Shown here: positions 34,648 through 42,300 of the stretch, piece after piece
Numbering within the stretch: position 1 is the first letter of the stretch
How the letters are laid out: the number at the start of each line of letters is the position of its first letter
Assembly: GCA_963535465.1 (NCBI GenBank)
Contig: CAUSWF010000010.1
Coordinates: 1 to 42,642, forward strand
Direction of reading: 5' to 3'
DNA length: 42,642 nt
Source: CAUSWF01 sp963535465
Lineage (GTDB): Bacteria > Bacillota_I > Bacilli_A > RF39 > UBA660
The notes under the pieces: generated by a model
What the model saw: only the letters and a program-made list of their open reading frames with translations
What the model was told of the DNA's origin: nothing
Database searches by the model: none
Position numbers and translations under genes: made by a program

Positions 34648-36738
34648 TTATATCTTAGATAATTTTTTATGATTTTTCATTAATTTTTTAATTCCATGTG
34701 GATGTTTAAAAGCAACTGATATTAATGTATTTGTTACTTCTACTACTTTTCCAGCACCAAATGTTTCATGGTATACATTGTCTCCTAGTTTATAGTCAAC
34801 AGTTTCTTCTCTTAATACAGTATTTACATCTAGTTTTGGTGTTATTTCTTCTTTTTTATTTACTATATCTAGTAAATCTGTACTTATTTCACTTATAAAT
34901 CTGCTAGGTGGATTTACCTGTTCTCTTCCAAATAACGTTCTTCTTCTAGCGTTTATTATTGTTAAATTATCTTTTGCTCTTGTTATCGCAACATATGCTA
35001 ATCTTCGTTCTTCTTCTATTTCACTTGACTCCATAAGTGAATTCATATGAGGGAATATTCCTTCTTCCATTCCTACTATAAATACATCTTTATATTCTAA
35101 TCCTTTAACTGAGTGTACTGTCATTAAACTTACTCTATTAGTATCATCTTTATATTCTTCTGCATCTGATACCAAGCTTATTTCTAGTAAGAAATCTTCT
35201 AAAGATATTAATCCTTCTCTTTCTTCAAATGACTTAGTTATTGACTTAAATTCTTCTAAGTTTTCTAATCTTACTTCTGATGTTATATCTTCTTCTTTTT
35301 CTAGTTCTTCTTTTATACCCGTACCTGTTAATATTTTATCTATTAATTCTGTCAGAGTAACATTTTCTGATACTTCTTTTAATTTTTCTATTATTTTTTT
35401 GAATTCTAATTCTTTGCCTGATGTTATGGCTTCATATATTGAAATATTTTCTTCATCAGCTTTTTTAGTTAGATTTTCTATTGTTTTTAATCCTATACCT
35501 CTTTTAGGTGTATTTATTACTCTTAACAAACTAATATTATCTTTTTCATTATGTGTTAATCTTAAATAGGCTAACAAATCTTTTATTTCTTTTCTAGAAT
35601 AGAAGTAGAAACTTCCTACTACTCTATATGGGATATTTTCTTTAAGCATTGCTTCTTCTAAGTTACGTGACTGGGCATTTGTTCTATATAGTACTGCAAT
35701 ATCATCATAATTATTACCATTACTTATTGCTTGTTTTATACACTTTACTACATAGTATGCTTCATCTGATTCTGATAAAGCTCTATAATATTTAACTTTA
35801 TTACCCTCCCCACGTGATGTCCATAGATTCTTTTCTTTTTTCATCTTATTATTTTTTATTACATCATTAGCTGCATTTAGAATATATGATGTTGATCTAT
35901 AATTTTGTTCTAATAATATAGTTTTTGCATCTTTATAATCTTTTTCAAAATTTAAAATATTTTTATAATTAGCACCTCTAAATGAATAAATACTTTGTGA
36001 GTCATCACCTACACAAGTTATTAATCGATATTTTTCTGATAGCATTTTAGTTAATTTATATTGTGCTTCATTTGTATCTTGATACTCATCTATTAAAATA
36101 TATTTAAATTGTTCTTGATATTTTTCTAAAATATCCTTGTTTTCTTCAAATAATTTTATAGGTAATATTAGTAAATCATCAAAATCTACAGCATTATTTT
36201 TCATTAACTTTTCTTGGTATTTTTCATATACTTTGCATACTATTTCTTCATATGGCGAAACCGTATATCTAGAATATGCTTTTGGCGATATAAGTTCATT
36301 TTTACAACTGCTTATTTTGTTTCTTATTGCTCTTGGATTATATATTTTAGGGTCTAAATCCATATCTTTTAATATTTTTTTTACTATAGTAAGGGAATCA
36401 TCTGAGTCCATTATAACAAAGTTTTTATCAAAGCCTAATCTTTCATAATTTTCTTTTAATAATTTTAATCCGAAACTATGAAATGTAGACGTTTGTATTT
36501 GATATCCTATACTGCCTATTAGTCTTATAATTCTATCTTTCATCTCTTTTGCTGCTTTATTAGTAAATGTTATCGCAAGTATATTAGATGGTAATACATC
36601 ATTTTCTTCTATTAAATAAGCTATCTTAGTAGTTAATGTTTTTGTTTTACCTGCTCCTGCTCCAGCAATTATTAAGAGTGGTCCTTCATTATATAATACT
36701 GCTTCTTTTTGTCTATCATTTAATGTTTCTAAATTCAT
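34648..36738 (-). CDS. pcrA: UvrD/PcrA-type superfamily 1 DNA helicase
   Basis: The product has 696 residues from ATG at 36738; an upstream ATG at 36768 overlaps a TATAAT box and is less likely. Helicase motifs are in order: LNDRQKEAV (Q motif), AGAGAGKT (Walker A, about 26-33), DEYQDTNEAQ (motif II), GDDSQSIYSFRGA (motif III), LEQNYRS (motif IV), VHSVKGLEYKDV (motif V) and YVAITRAKD (motif VI). The C-terminal piece VYHETFGAGKVVEV is the Tudor-like RNA-polymerase-binding domain of PcrA. It unwinds DNA 3' to 5' in repair and at transcription-replication conflicts. Confidence 0.95.
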   Translation of the reverse strand: MNLETLNDRQKEAVLYNEGPLLIIAGAGAGKTKTLTTKIAYLIEENDVLPSNILAITFTNKAAKEMKDRIIRLIGSIGYQIQTSTFHSFGLKLLKENYERLGFDKNFVIMDSDDSLTIVKKILKDMDLDPKIYNPRAIRNKISSCKNELISPKAYSRYTVSPYEEIVCKVYEKYQEKLMKNNAVDFDDLLILPIKLFEENKDILEKYQEQFKYILIDEYQDTNEAQYKLTKMLSEKYRLITCVGDDSQSIYSFRGANYKNILNFEKDYKDAKTILLEQNYRSTSYILNAANDVIKNNKMKKEKNLWTSRGEGNKVKYYRALSESDEAYYVVKCIKQAISNGNNYDDIAVLYRTNAQSRNLEEAMLKENIPYRVVGSFYFYSRKEIKDLLAYLRLTHNEKDNISLLRVINTPKRGIGLKTIENLTKKADEENISIYEAITSGKELEFKKIIEKLKEVSENVTLTELIDKILTGTGIKEELEKEEDITSEVRLENLEEFKSITKSFEEREGLISLEDFLLEISLVSDAEEYKDDTNRVSLMTVHSVKGLEYKDVFIVGMEEGIFPHMNSLMESSEIEEERRLAYVAITRAKDNLTIINARRRTLFGREQVNPPSRFISEISTDLLDIVNKKEEITPKLDVNTVLREETVDYKLGDNVYHETFGAGKVVEVTNTLISVAFKHPHGIKKLMKNHKKLSKI

Positions 36739-36779
36739 GTAATTCTCACTTTCTCCTTTATTATACATTATATAAAGAT

Positions 36780-36806
36780 TTAAAAAAAGGCCTTTACAGG
36801 TCTTAA
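36780..36806 (-). terminator. Weak terminator after the sortase cassette
   Basis: The imperfect hairpin AAGACC/GGCCTT (one A-C mismatch on the minus strand) starts at the TAA of the 268-aa gene and is followed by seven T. It separates the surface-display cassette from pcrA, whose ATG lies about 45 bases on. Confidence 0.45.
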
Positions 36807-37609
36807 ATATTTTTAGATTTCTTCGTTTTCTTAGCTTTTTTGTTGCTATTTTTTAATATTTGTAACATTGTTTTATATTCTTGTAATGTAAAGTCATCTG
36901 TATTTTTATTAAAGTTTTTATCAGTTTCATATGGTTCTAATACTTCTACTTTTTTATTTGTATTAGGTTTTTCTACATATACAATTTTTTCTATTACTTT
37001 TTCTACTGGTATTTCTTTTGTTACTATTACTTTTTTTATTTGCCCTTTATTATCTTTTTTATAGATTTTATATATAATAATAAACATTATCCAAGTAATA
37101 AATATTATACTTGTTAACTCTATTAATGCATGAGCATTTTGATTAGAATATATTGATTCTTGTTTAAATACATTTAATTCTTCCTTATTAATTATATGTA
37201 CTAGTAATGAGAATATATACATTATCACTATGAATACTGTTATATTTATTTTTTTTATAATTTTGTTAATTTTAGTATCAAATACTGTTTTTAAGAAAAT
37301 TATATTAGTTATTATAATCGCTAATGAATAAACTGCTAAAGAAGGAAAATATATTACTATGAATAGATTTTTATTGAAGTTTTCTATTATATCAGAAATA
37401 CTATTAAAAGATGTTCCTAATAATATTAGTATAGCTATAGTATATAATACTATATATATTTTTTTTGTTTGTTGTATTTTCTTTTTATTGGTATTACTAG
37501 TTATATATATTATGCCCATAACAAATATTATTAAAATTATAGTTACAGGTGCAGAAATAGATGTTTTCCATAATGAAGATAATTTATCTAACATAGTTAA
37601 TCTATTCAT
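36803..37609 (-). CDS. Membrane protein of unknown function in the sortase cassette
   Basis: The product has 268 residues. It has five predicted membrane helices (roughly 18-38, 46-66, 82-105, 120-142, 160-182) followed by a soluble C-terminal region of about 85 residues. That region has a coiled-coil-like, Val/Glu/Lys-rich segment (KEIPVEKVIEKIVYVEKP) and ends in a Lys-rich tail (KKAKKTKKSKN). No family is recognised. The start ATG at 37609 has GGGGGTG upstream and is 19 bases after the sortase stop. Its conserved place behind the adhesin and sortase genes would suggest a role in assembly or export, but only this one locus is visible. Confidence 0.65.
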   Translation of the reverse strand: MNRLTMLDKLSSLWKTSISAPVTIILIIFVMGIIYITSNTNKKKIQQTKKIYIVLYTIAILILLGTSFNSISDIIENFNKNLFIVIYFPSLAVYSLAIIITNIIFLKTVFDTKINKIIKKINITVFIVIMYIFSLLVHIINKEELNVFKQESIYSNQNAHALIELTSIIFITWIMFIIIYKIYKKDNKGQIKKVIVTKEIPVEKVIEKIVYVEKPNTNKKVEVLEPYETDKNFNKNTDDFTLQEYKTMLQILKNSNKKAKKTKKSKNI

Positions 37610-37628
37610 AAAACACCCCCTAACTATT

Positions 37629-38255
37629 TTATTCTATAGATTTTAATTCTGATATGTATATTGTTTGATCTTTATCAGATGAATTTGTACATGTTATTAA
37701 TGTCAATGTTTGTCTGTCATAGTTTCTATATATTGCAACTTGTCCTATTTTAGGTTGTTGATATATATTAACTATTTTATAAATATATTTGTGTTCTTTA
37801 TAAGACACTATTAGTGTATCTCCTTGTTCTAGTTTATATAAGTCATTGAAGAAGGCTTTCCATCCTGTTCCTGAGTGACCTGCGATTATTAGATTTCCTT
37901 TTTCTTTATCAGGATAATCTGATCCTTCTATCACTTGAATGTTTTTTTCTACTGTATTATTTGGAGAATTTATATCTAAAAATCCTTTATTTAAATTTAT
38001 CTTCGGTATATTCAAGTATCCTATATACTCATTTATAGGTTTATTTTCAATTTGTTTTTCATCTTTTACTTCTTCTTTTTTCTCTTGTTTTATTTCAACT
38101 TTCTTAGGCTTTTTATCTTTATATAATATCCCTGACATATAGTCATAGGCTTCTATCTTTTTAGCTTCAGCATAATTATATGTTACTAATATTATTCCTA
38201 ATACTGTTAAAAACGATATTATTATTAACTTGTTTTCTTTATTTTGATTTAGCAT
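37629..38255 (-). CDS. Sortase-family transpeptidase lacking the usual arginine
   Basis: The product has 208 residues: one N-terminal membrane helix (about 9-27), a charged linker, then a sortase beta-barrel. IGYLNIPKINLNKGFLDI opens the fold, LIIAGHSGTGWKAFF contains the catalytic His127, and LTLITCT contains the catalytic Cys189. Sortases normally have an essential Arg a few residues later on the last strand; here the 19 residues after Cys189 contain no Arg, and Gln197 or Thr198 sits where it is expected. The enzyme should cut a sorting signal and join the protein to the wall or to another subunit. The likely substrate gene lies directly upstream and overlaps it by 17 bases. The ribosome binding site is weak, so translation may depend on coupling. 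Confidence 0.85.
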   Translation of the reverse strand: MLNQNKENKLIIISFLTVLGIILVTYNYAEAKKIEAYDYMSGILYKDKKPKKVEIKQEKKEEVKDEKQIENKPINEYIGYLNIPKINLNKGFLDINSPNNTVEKNIQVIEGSDYPDKEKGNLIIAGHSGTGWKAFFNDLYKLEQGDTLIVSYKEHKYIYKIVNIYQQPKIGQVAIYRNYDRQTLTLITCTNSSDKDQTIYISELKSIE

Positions 38256-39435
38256 TCTTATAAGCTAGTCCTGTTCCTAAACTTATTATTAGAAGAAGTG
38301 TTCCAATTATTGTTATTATTTTTGAATTAACATTAGTATTTGGAACTATTACTGTCTTGGCATTTTGGAATTCTATATTTAAAGTTTCTCCATTATTCTT
38401 AACTTCTATTATTTGTTTATTTGTATTTAATGAGTATCCATTTGGTGCAGATATTTCTTCTAGTGTGTACTTTCCTACTTTTAAATCTGATATTACATAA
38501 GCATTTGAAGTTGTTGTCCATTCTTTTATAGTTTGACCATTTTCATCTAATAATCTTAATTTAGCTCCTGGTAACATTTCACCAGTATCTGTTGCGATTT
38601 TTTTAATAATTATAGTTGTTTGGTTTGCATTGAAATCTAGAGATGAATTTAGAGAAACTGTAGATGTCTCTAATAGAATTACATTTTGGAATTCTGCTTT
38701 TTTAGTTGTATATTTATTAGCGATATACTTAGTAGTTTTACCTTTTACAGTTACTTTTAATTTATATGTAGGTGTTACTTTATCTTTTGGTACTATTACT
38801 TTAAATGTTAAAATATTTCCATTTGTATCTTTTGATAATACTTCTACTTTACCGTCTGCTTCTACTTCAATATTTTGTACTTTTTTATGATTTACTTTTA
38901 TTACTTCAGTTTCATAATTATCATTTACTAATTTTAATTCTTTACTAGTTGTTTCAAGTGATAATACTGCATCTGTTGTATCATATTTTTTGGCTTTTTC
39001 TTTTAAATCTACTATGTATTTTCTTAATCCATATGGATCTTGACCAGATTTAAAATCTTGACCTAATGTATTTGTATTTCTTACTTCATCTAAATACCAC
39101 CATAATGCAGTTTGTGTTATATATTTATCTTTTGTTGCATCACCTGTAAATCTCTTATATGGATATCCTTCACTTAATAGGTATCCTATATTTTCACTTT
39201 CTACTCCTTCGTAATAAATTACCATGTTAGTAACTGATGCTTTCTCATGGTTAATACAATATAGTTCTCTTCCATCTTTTGTGATATTACTTCTAAAGTA
39301 TATATCTGATATGTATTTAGGTGTATAATTTCCTGCTCCTGTTTCTAAAATATCTTCTCTTGCATATACTGTTTTAGTAATTAATCCTGATATTAATAAA
39401 ACTAATAATAATATTAAATTAACATTTTTTTTCAT
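38239..39435 (-). CDS. Sortase-anchored surface adhesin with thioester (TQXA) and SpaA-like domains
   Basis: The product is 398 residues from ATG at 39435 (GGAGG upstream; an earlier ATG at 39486 lies on the -35 box and is rejected). A signal peptide covers 1-25 (VYA-R). A thioester-type domain follows: Cys60 (GRELYCINHE) and Gln108 (ITQTALWWY, the TQXA motif) would form the internal Cys-Gln thioester used to bind host surfaces covalently. A beta-rich middle leads to a SpaA-like domain at about 273-360 (GAKLRLLDENG, LKVGKYTLEEISAPNGY), whose Lys and Glu could make an isopeptide bond. The C-terminus has VPNTN (364-368), a helix (373-391) and KNAKSK, a cell-wall sorting signal in which Gly is replaced by Asn. 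It is the first gene of its operon. Confidence 0.88.
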   Translation of the reverse strand: MKKNVNLILLLVLLISGLITKTVYAREDILETGAGNYTPKYISDIYFRSNITKDGRELYCINHEKASVTNMVIYYEGVESENIGYLLSEGYPYKRFTGDATKDKYITQTALWWYLDEVRNTNTLGQDFKSGQDPYGLRKYIVDLKEKAKKYDTTDAVLSLETTSKELKLVNDNYETEVIKVNHKKVQNIEVEADGKVEVLSKDTNGNILTFKVIVPKDKVTPTYKLKVTVKGKTTKYIANKYTTKKAEFQNVILLETSTVSLNSSLDFNANQTTIIIKKIATDTGEMLPGAKLRLLDENGQTIKEWTTTSNAYVISDLKVGKYTLEEISAPNGYSLNTNKQIIEVKNNGETLNIEFQNAKTVIVPNTNVNSKIITIIGTLLLIISLGTGLAYKNAKSK

Positions 39436-39457
39436 ATATTCCTCCATATTTGGGCTT

Positions 39458-39486
39458 ATTATATCATTTTTTTTATAAAATTTCAA
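39458..39486 (-). promoter_or_regulatory. Strong promoter of the adhesin-sortase operon
   Basis: TTGAAA (39486-39481), a 17-base spacer ending in TGA, and a perfect TATAAT (39463-39458) give a near-consensus promoter with an extended -10. It is the best promoter match in the window, about 23 bases before the adhesin ATG at 39435. It abuts the tsaD terminator. Confidence 0.65.
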
Positions 39487-39487
39487 T

Positions 39488-39509
39488 AAAAAAGAGTAGT
39501 ATTCTACTC
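39488..39509 (-). terminator. Terminator of the tsaE-tsaB-rimI-tsaD operon
   Basis: Perfect six-base arms GAGTAG and CTACTC (39494-39499 and 39504-39509) with a four-base loop are followed by six T on the minus strand. The TAG stop of tsaD lies in the second arm as transcribed. Confidence 0.8.
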
Positions 39510-40511
39510 CATCTTGTCTTGTGATTTTGAATTTAGGGTTAAATCTGCTCTTCTTCCATCTAAATATGCATAGTATCCTGCTGCTGCAATCATTGTACCG
39601 TTATCAGTACAATATTTCATTGGTGGAACAGTAAAATCTACATTTAATTCGTTACATAAATTTTCCATTGCTCCTCTTAACCCTTTGTTAGCTGCGACTC
39701 CTCCAGCAAGTATTACTGTTGCAATACCTTTTTCAGTTATAGCTTTTCTTGATTTGTTTACAATTTGAGCTACCGCTACATCTTGGAATGATTTGCATAA
39801 ATTGGCTTTATTTAATTCATTACCTTTTTGTTCTTCGTTATGCGCTAAATTTATTACAGCACTTTTTAGACCACTGAATGAGAAATCATAAGAATTATCC
39901 TGCATTGGTGTTGGTAAATTATATGTATGGCTTCCTTCTGCCGCTAACTTATCTACTTTTGGTCCTCCAGGATATTCTAATCCTATAACTCTTGCTACTT
40001 TATCGTAGCACTCACCTATTGCATCATCTCTAGTTGATCCTAGTTTATTAAATTTATAATGACTAGGCATTTCTATTATTTCAGTGTGCCCTCCACTTAC
40101 TACTACTGCTAGTAATGGGAAAGTCATTTCTTTTACCAAACTATTGGCATAGATATGTCCTGCTATATGATGAACTGGTACTAATGGTTTATTGTAAATA
40201 TAAGCTAGTGTTTTGGCTGCTTGTAATCCAATTAATAATGAGCCTATTAGTCCTGGTGCATATGTTATTGCTATCGCATCTATATCATCCATTGTCATAT
40301 TTGCTTTTGCTAGTGTTTCTTCTAAAACTATTGTAATATTTTTTACATGATGACGTGATGCAATTTCTGGAACTACTCCACCAAATTCTTTATGAATATC
40401 TATTTGCGAAGCAACTACTGTTGCTATTTCTTCTGTTCCATTTTTTACAATAGACATACTTGTTTCATCACAACTACTTTCTATTCCAAGTATATATATA
40501 TCCTTTTTCAT
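39504..40511 (-). CDS. tsaD: tRNA N6-adenosine threonylcarbamoyltransferase
   Basis: The product has 335 residues, normal for TsaD (Gcp/YgjD/Kae1). ILGIESSCDETSMSIV opens the ASKHA fold, GGVVPEIASRHHVKN follows, His115 and His119 (HHIAGH) bind the metal, and VSGGHTEI, STRDDAIGECYDKVAR and GGVAANKGLR complete the set. It transfers the threonylcarbamoyl group to A37 of tRNAs reading ANN codons. It works with the TsaB and TsaE proteins encoded upstream in the same operon; the TsaC/Sua5 enzyme is not in this window. Confidence 0.97.
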   Translation of the reverse strand: MKKDIYILGIESSCDETSMSIVKNGTEEIATVVASQIDIHKEFGGVVPEIASRHHVKNITIVLEETLAKANMTMDDIDAIAITYAPGLIGSLLIGLQAAKTLAYIYNKPLVPVHHIAGHIYANSLVKEMTFPLLAVVVSGGHTEIIEMPSHYKFNKLGSTRDDAIGECYDKVARVIGLEYPGGPKVDKLAAEGSHTYNLPTPMQDNSYDFSFSGLKSAVINLAHNEEQKGNELNKANLCKSFQDVAVAQIVNKSRKAITEKGIATVILAGGVAANKGLRGAMENLCNELNVDFTVPPMKYCTDNGTMIAAAGYYAYLDGRRADLTLNSKSQDKME

Positions 40512-40525
40512 TTTATCATCTCTTT

Positions 40526-40921
40526 CTAATTAGAAGTTCTTTCCATTAAAATACCATCTACTCCATTATAATATCCTTTTCTTATTGCTACATCTTTAAA
40601 GCCAAGTTTTCTATATAATTTTATAGCTGGAATATTTTCTTTATTTACTTCTAAAGTTATTGGCATTTCTACTTTTTCTGTTAAGTATTTTAATATTTTA
40701 GTGCCATAACCTAAATTTCTCTTTTCTTTTAACACTTCTATTTGATTTATTTCACATCTATCATAAATATGACTATAGTAGATATAAGCTATTACTTCTT
40801 CTTCTTTTAATAGTATATATTTAGCAAATGGGTTTGTGTCTAAGTCTTTTTTTACTGTTTCTTTATCAATAAAAGTATTATTTATTATATCTAAATTATC
40901 TTTAGTTAATTCTATGAACAT
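40526..40921 (-). CDS. rimI: GNAT acetyltransferase, RimI-like
   Basis: The product has 131 residues with one GNAT domain. INQIEVLKEKRNLGYGTKIL contains the acetyl-CoA loop (R/Q-x-x-G-x-G/A variant RNLGYG) and LEVNKENIPAIKLYRKLGF is the classic RimI-like C-terminal motif. RimI acetylates the N-terminus of ribosomal protein S18 in E. coli; in Bacillota the gene commonly sits between tsaB and tsaD, as here. ATG overlaps the tsaB stop (TAATG). The symbol rests on family and position; the true substrate may differ. Confidence 0.85.
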   Translation of the reverse strand: MFIELTKDNLDIINNTFIDKETVKKDLDTNPFAKYILLKEEEVIAYIYYSHIYDRCEINQIEVLKEKRNLGYGTKILKYLTEKVEMPITLEVNKENIPAIKLYRKLGFKDVAIRKGYYNGVDGILMERTSN

Positions 40922-41538
40922 TATAGTTTGCTTTCCTCAGCTTCTGTTAATTTTAGATATTCTGGATTAACTGCATGTGGATTAATTTCTTCTTTATCTT
41001 TGAAAAAATTAACTATTTTAGCTATGTCTGGATCATAATTTTCTGTTTTAAATTCATAGTTATCATTTGTAATTACAGAGTATTTTTCATATTTTTTTAA
41101 TTCTTCTTCTAACTCTTTAAGTAATCTATGTTTTTTTGGTAATAATTCATTATAGTTTTCATCATAGATTGCTGAGAAAGTATATCCTCTTCTAGCATCT
41201 ATTAATGGAACATGAATAGTTTTATTTTTACTTGATAACATCATTGCTTCTAACGATGAAATAGTTGTAATTTTTGTATTTAAACTCCATGCATATATTT
41301 TGGCTATTGTTATACCAATTCTTATTCCAGTAAATGAGCCTGGACCATTGACAACAATTATCTTATAGATATCTTTTGGAGTAAGATTTAAATTATTCAT
41401 CATACTTACTATGTCTTGTAGTGCAAATTCTGATAAATTATGTCCATATTCTTTTTTTACTTCTGCAAGTAATTTATTATTTTCCACAATTCCTGTGTAT
41501 AAAAAACTTGAAGAAGTGTCTATATATAAATATTTCAT
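40921..41538 (-). CDS. tsaB: tRNA threonylcarbamoyladenosine biosynthesis protein TsaB
   Basis: The product has 205 residues. YLYIDTSSSFLYTGIV and VVNGPGSFTGIRIGITIAKI are diagnostic for TsaB (YeaZ), an ASKHA-fold partner that dimerises with TsaD and is needed for t6A synthesis. The C-terminal half is divergent, as is usual. The start is 27 bases after the tsaE stop, with GAGGG upstream. Confidence 0.95.
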   Translation of the reverse strand: MKYLYIDTSSSFLYTGIVENNKLLAEVKKEYGHNLSEFALQDIVSMMNNLNLTPKDIYKIIVVNGPGSFTGIRIGITIAKIYAWSLNTKITTISSLEAMMLSSKNKTIHVPLIDARRGYTFSAIYDENYNELLPKKHRLLKELEEELKKYEKYSVITNDNYEFKTENYDPDIAKIVNFFKDKEEINPHAVNPEYLKLTEAEESKL

Positions 41539-41565
41539 TCTATATTCCCTCTTTCAAGTCTTATA

Positions 41566-42024
41566 TTATAACACAGATTGACATAAATCTTCATATTTTT
41601 TTCCATGAGGAATAATTGTTATGATACGTTTATCTTCATCTTCACTTGATTGTCTAATCTTTATATCTAATCTTTGTTCTGGTAAATAGTCGGCGATAGT
41701 ATCAGCCCATTCTATAATGGTTACACCCTTTGCATGGAAATATTCATCTAAATCCATTTCTCCTACTTTACCATCTAATCTATAAACATCCATGTGGTAT
41801 AAAGGTAATTCACCTGATGTATACTCCTTAATTATTGTAAATGTTGGAGATGTAACATCTTCATCTATACCCATTGATGCTGCAAAGCCTTTTGTAAATA
41901 CGGTTTTACCTGTTCCTAAATCTCCATTTAAGCATATTACCATATTTGGAAATTTTTCTGATTCTATATTCTGAGCTAATTCAATAGTCTCATCTATTGA
42001 TTTTGTTGTTATTTTATATTCCAT
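41566..42024 (-). CDS. tsaE: tRNA threonylcarbamoyladenosine biosynthesis ATPase TsaE
   Basis: The product has 152 residues. Walker A is GDLGTGKT (34-41), followed by TSPTFTIIKEY, YHMDVYRL and VTIIEWADTIADYLPE, all typical of TsaE (YjeE). This small ATPase resets the TsaB-TsaD complex during t6A formation. It is the first gene of the four-gene t6A operon, just downstream of the rRNA genes. AGGGTGAT precedes the ATG. Confidence 0.96.
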   Translation of the reverse strand: MEYKITTKSIDETIELAQNIESEKFPNMVICLNGDLGTGKTVFTKGFAASMGIDEDVTSPTFTIIKEYTSGELPLYHMDVYRLDGKVGEMDLDEYFHAKGVTIIEWADTIADYLPEQRLDIKIRQSSEDEDKRIITIIPHGKKYEDLCQSVL

Positions 42025-42041
42025 TTTATCACCCTGTATTA

Positions 42042-42070
42042 ATTATAACTTATTTTATTTTATATACAAA
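42042..42070 (-). promoter_or_regulatory. Possible promoter of the t6A operon
   Basis: The minus strand has a perfect TATAAT (42047-42042), 18 bases before the tsaE ATG; the -35 region (TTTGTA at 42070-42065, 17-base spacer) is poor. The operon could instead be reached by read-through from the rRNA genes. Confidence 0.3.
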
Positions 42071-42131
42071 GATTTTATATGTAAAATATAAACATTAGAC
42101 AATATAATTTTAAAATTAAAGCAAAAAAAAA

Positions 42132-42239
42132 TTGTTGGCGACTTCCTATTTTTGCTTGCGCTATCTTCGGCGTTAAGCGGCTTAACTTCTGTGTTCGGGA
42201 TGGGAACAGGTGTACCTCGCTTGCTATCGTTACCAACAA
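42132..42239 (-). rRNA. rrf: 5S ribosomal RNA
   Basis: The minus strand carries the universal 5S core CACCTGTTCCCATCCCGAAC followed by ACAGAAGTTAAG. The ends pair as helix I (TTGTTGG with CCAACAA), which sets the limits to within a few bases and gives about 108 nt. That is shorter than the roughly 116 nt usual in Bacillota and near the length in Mollicutes. A run of nine T follows the 3' end and may help end transcription. Confidence 0.93.
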
Positions 42240-42300
42240 AATATATTGTATAGTTCTTTCAAAACTTAGATATTGTGTTCATCAAATTTGATCAATTATT

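Noticed and set aside
36739..36768. ATG at 36768 as the pcrA start
   Set aside because: It lies on a TATAAT box with no ribosome binding site; the family N-terminus begins at the ATG at 36738.
42281..42292. 12-bp palindrome between 23S and 5S as an operator
   Set aside because: It lies in a transcribed rRNA spacer and is AT-rich; a processing role or chance is more likely.
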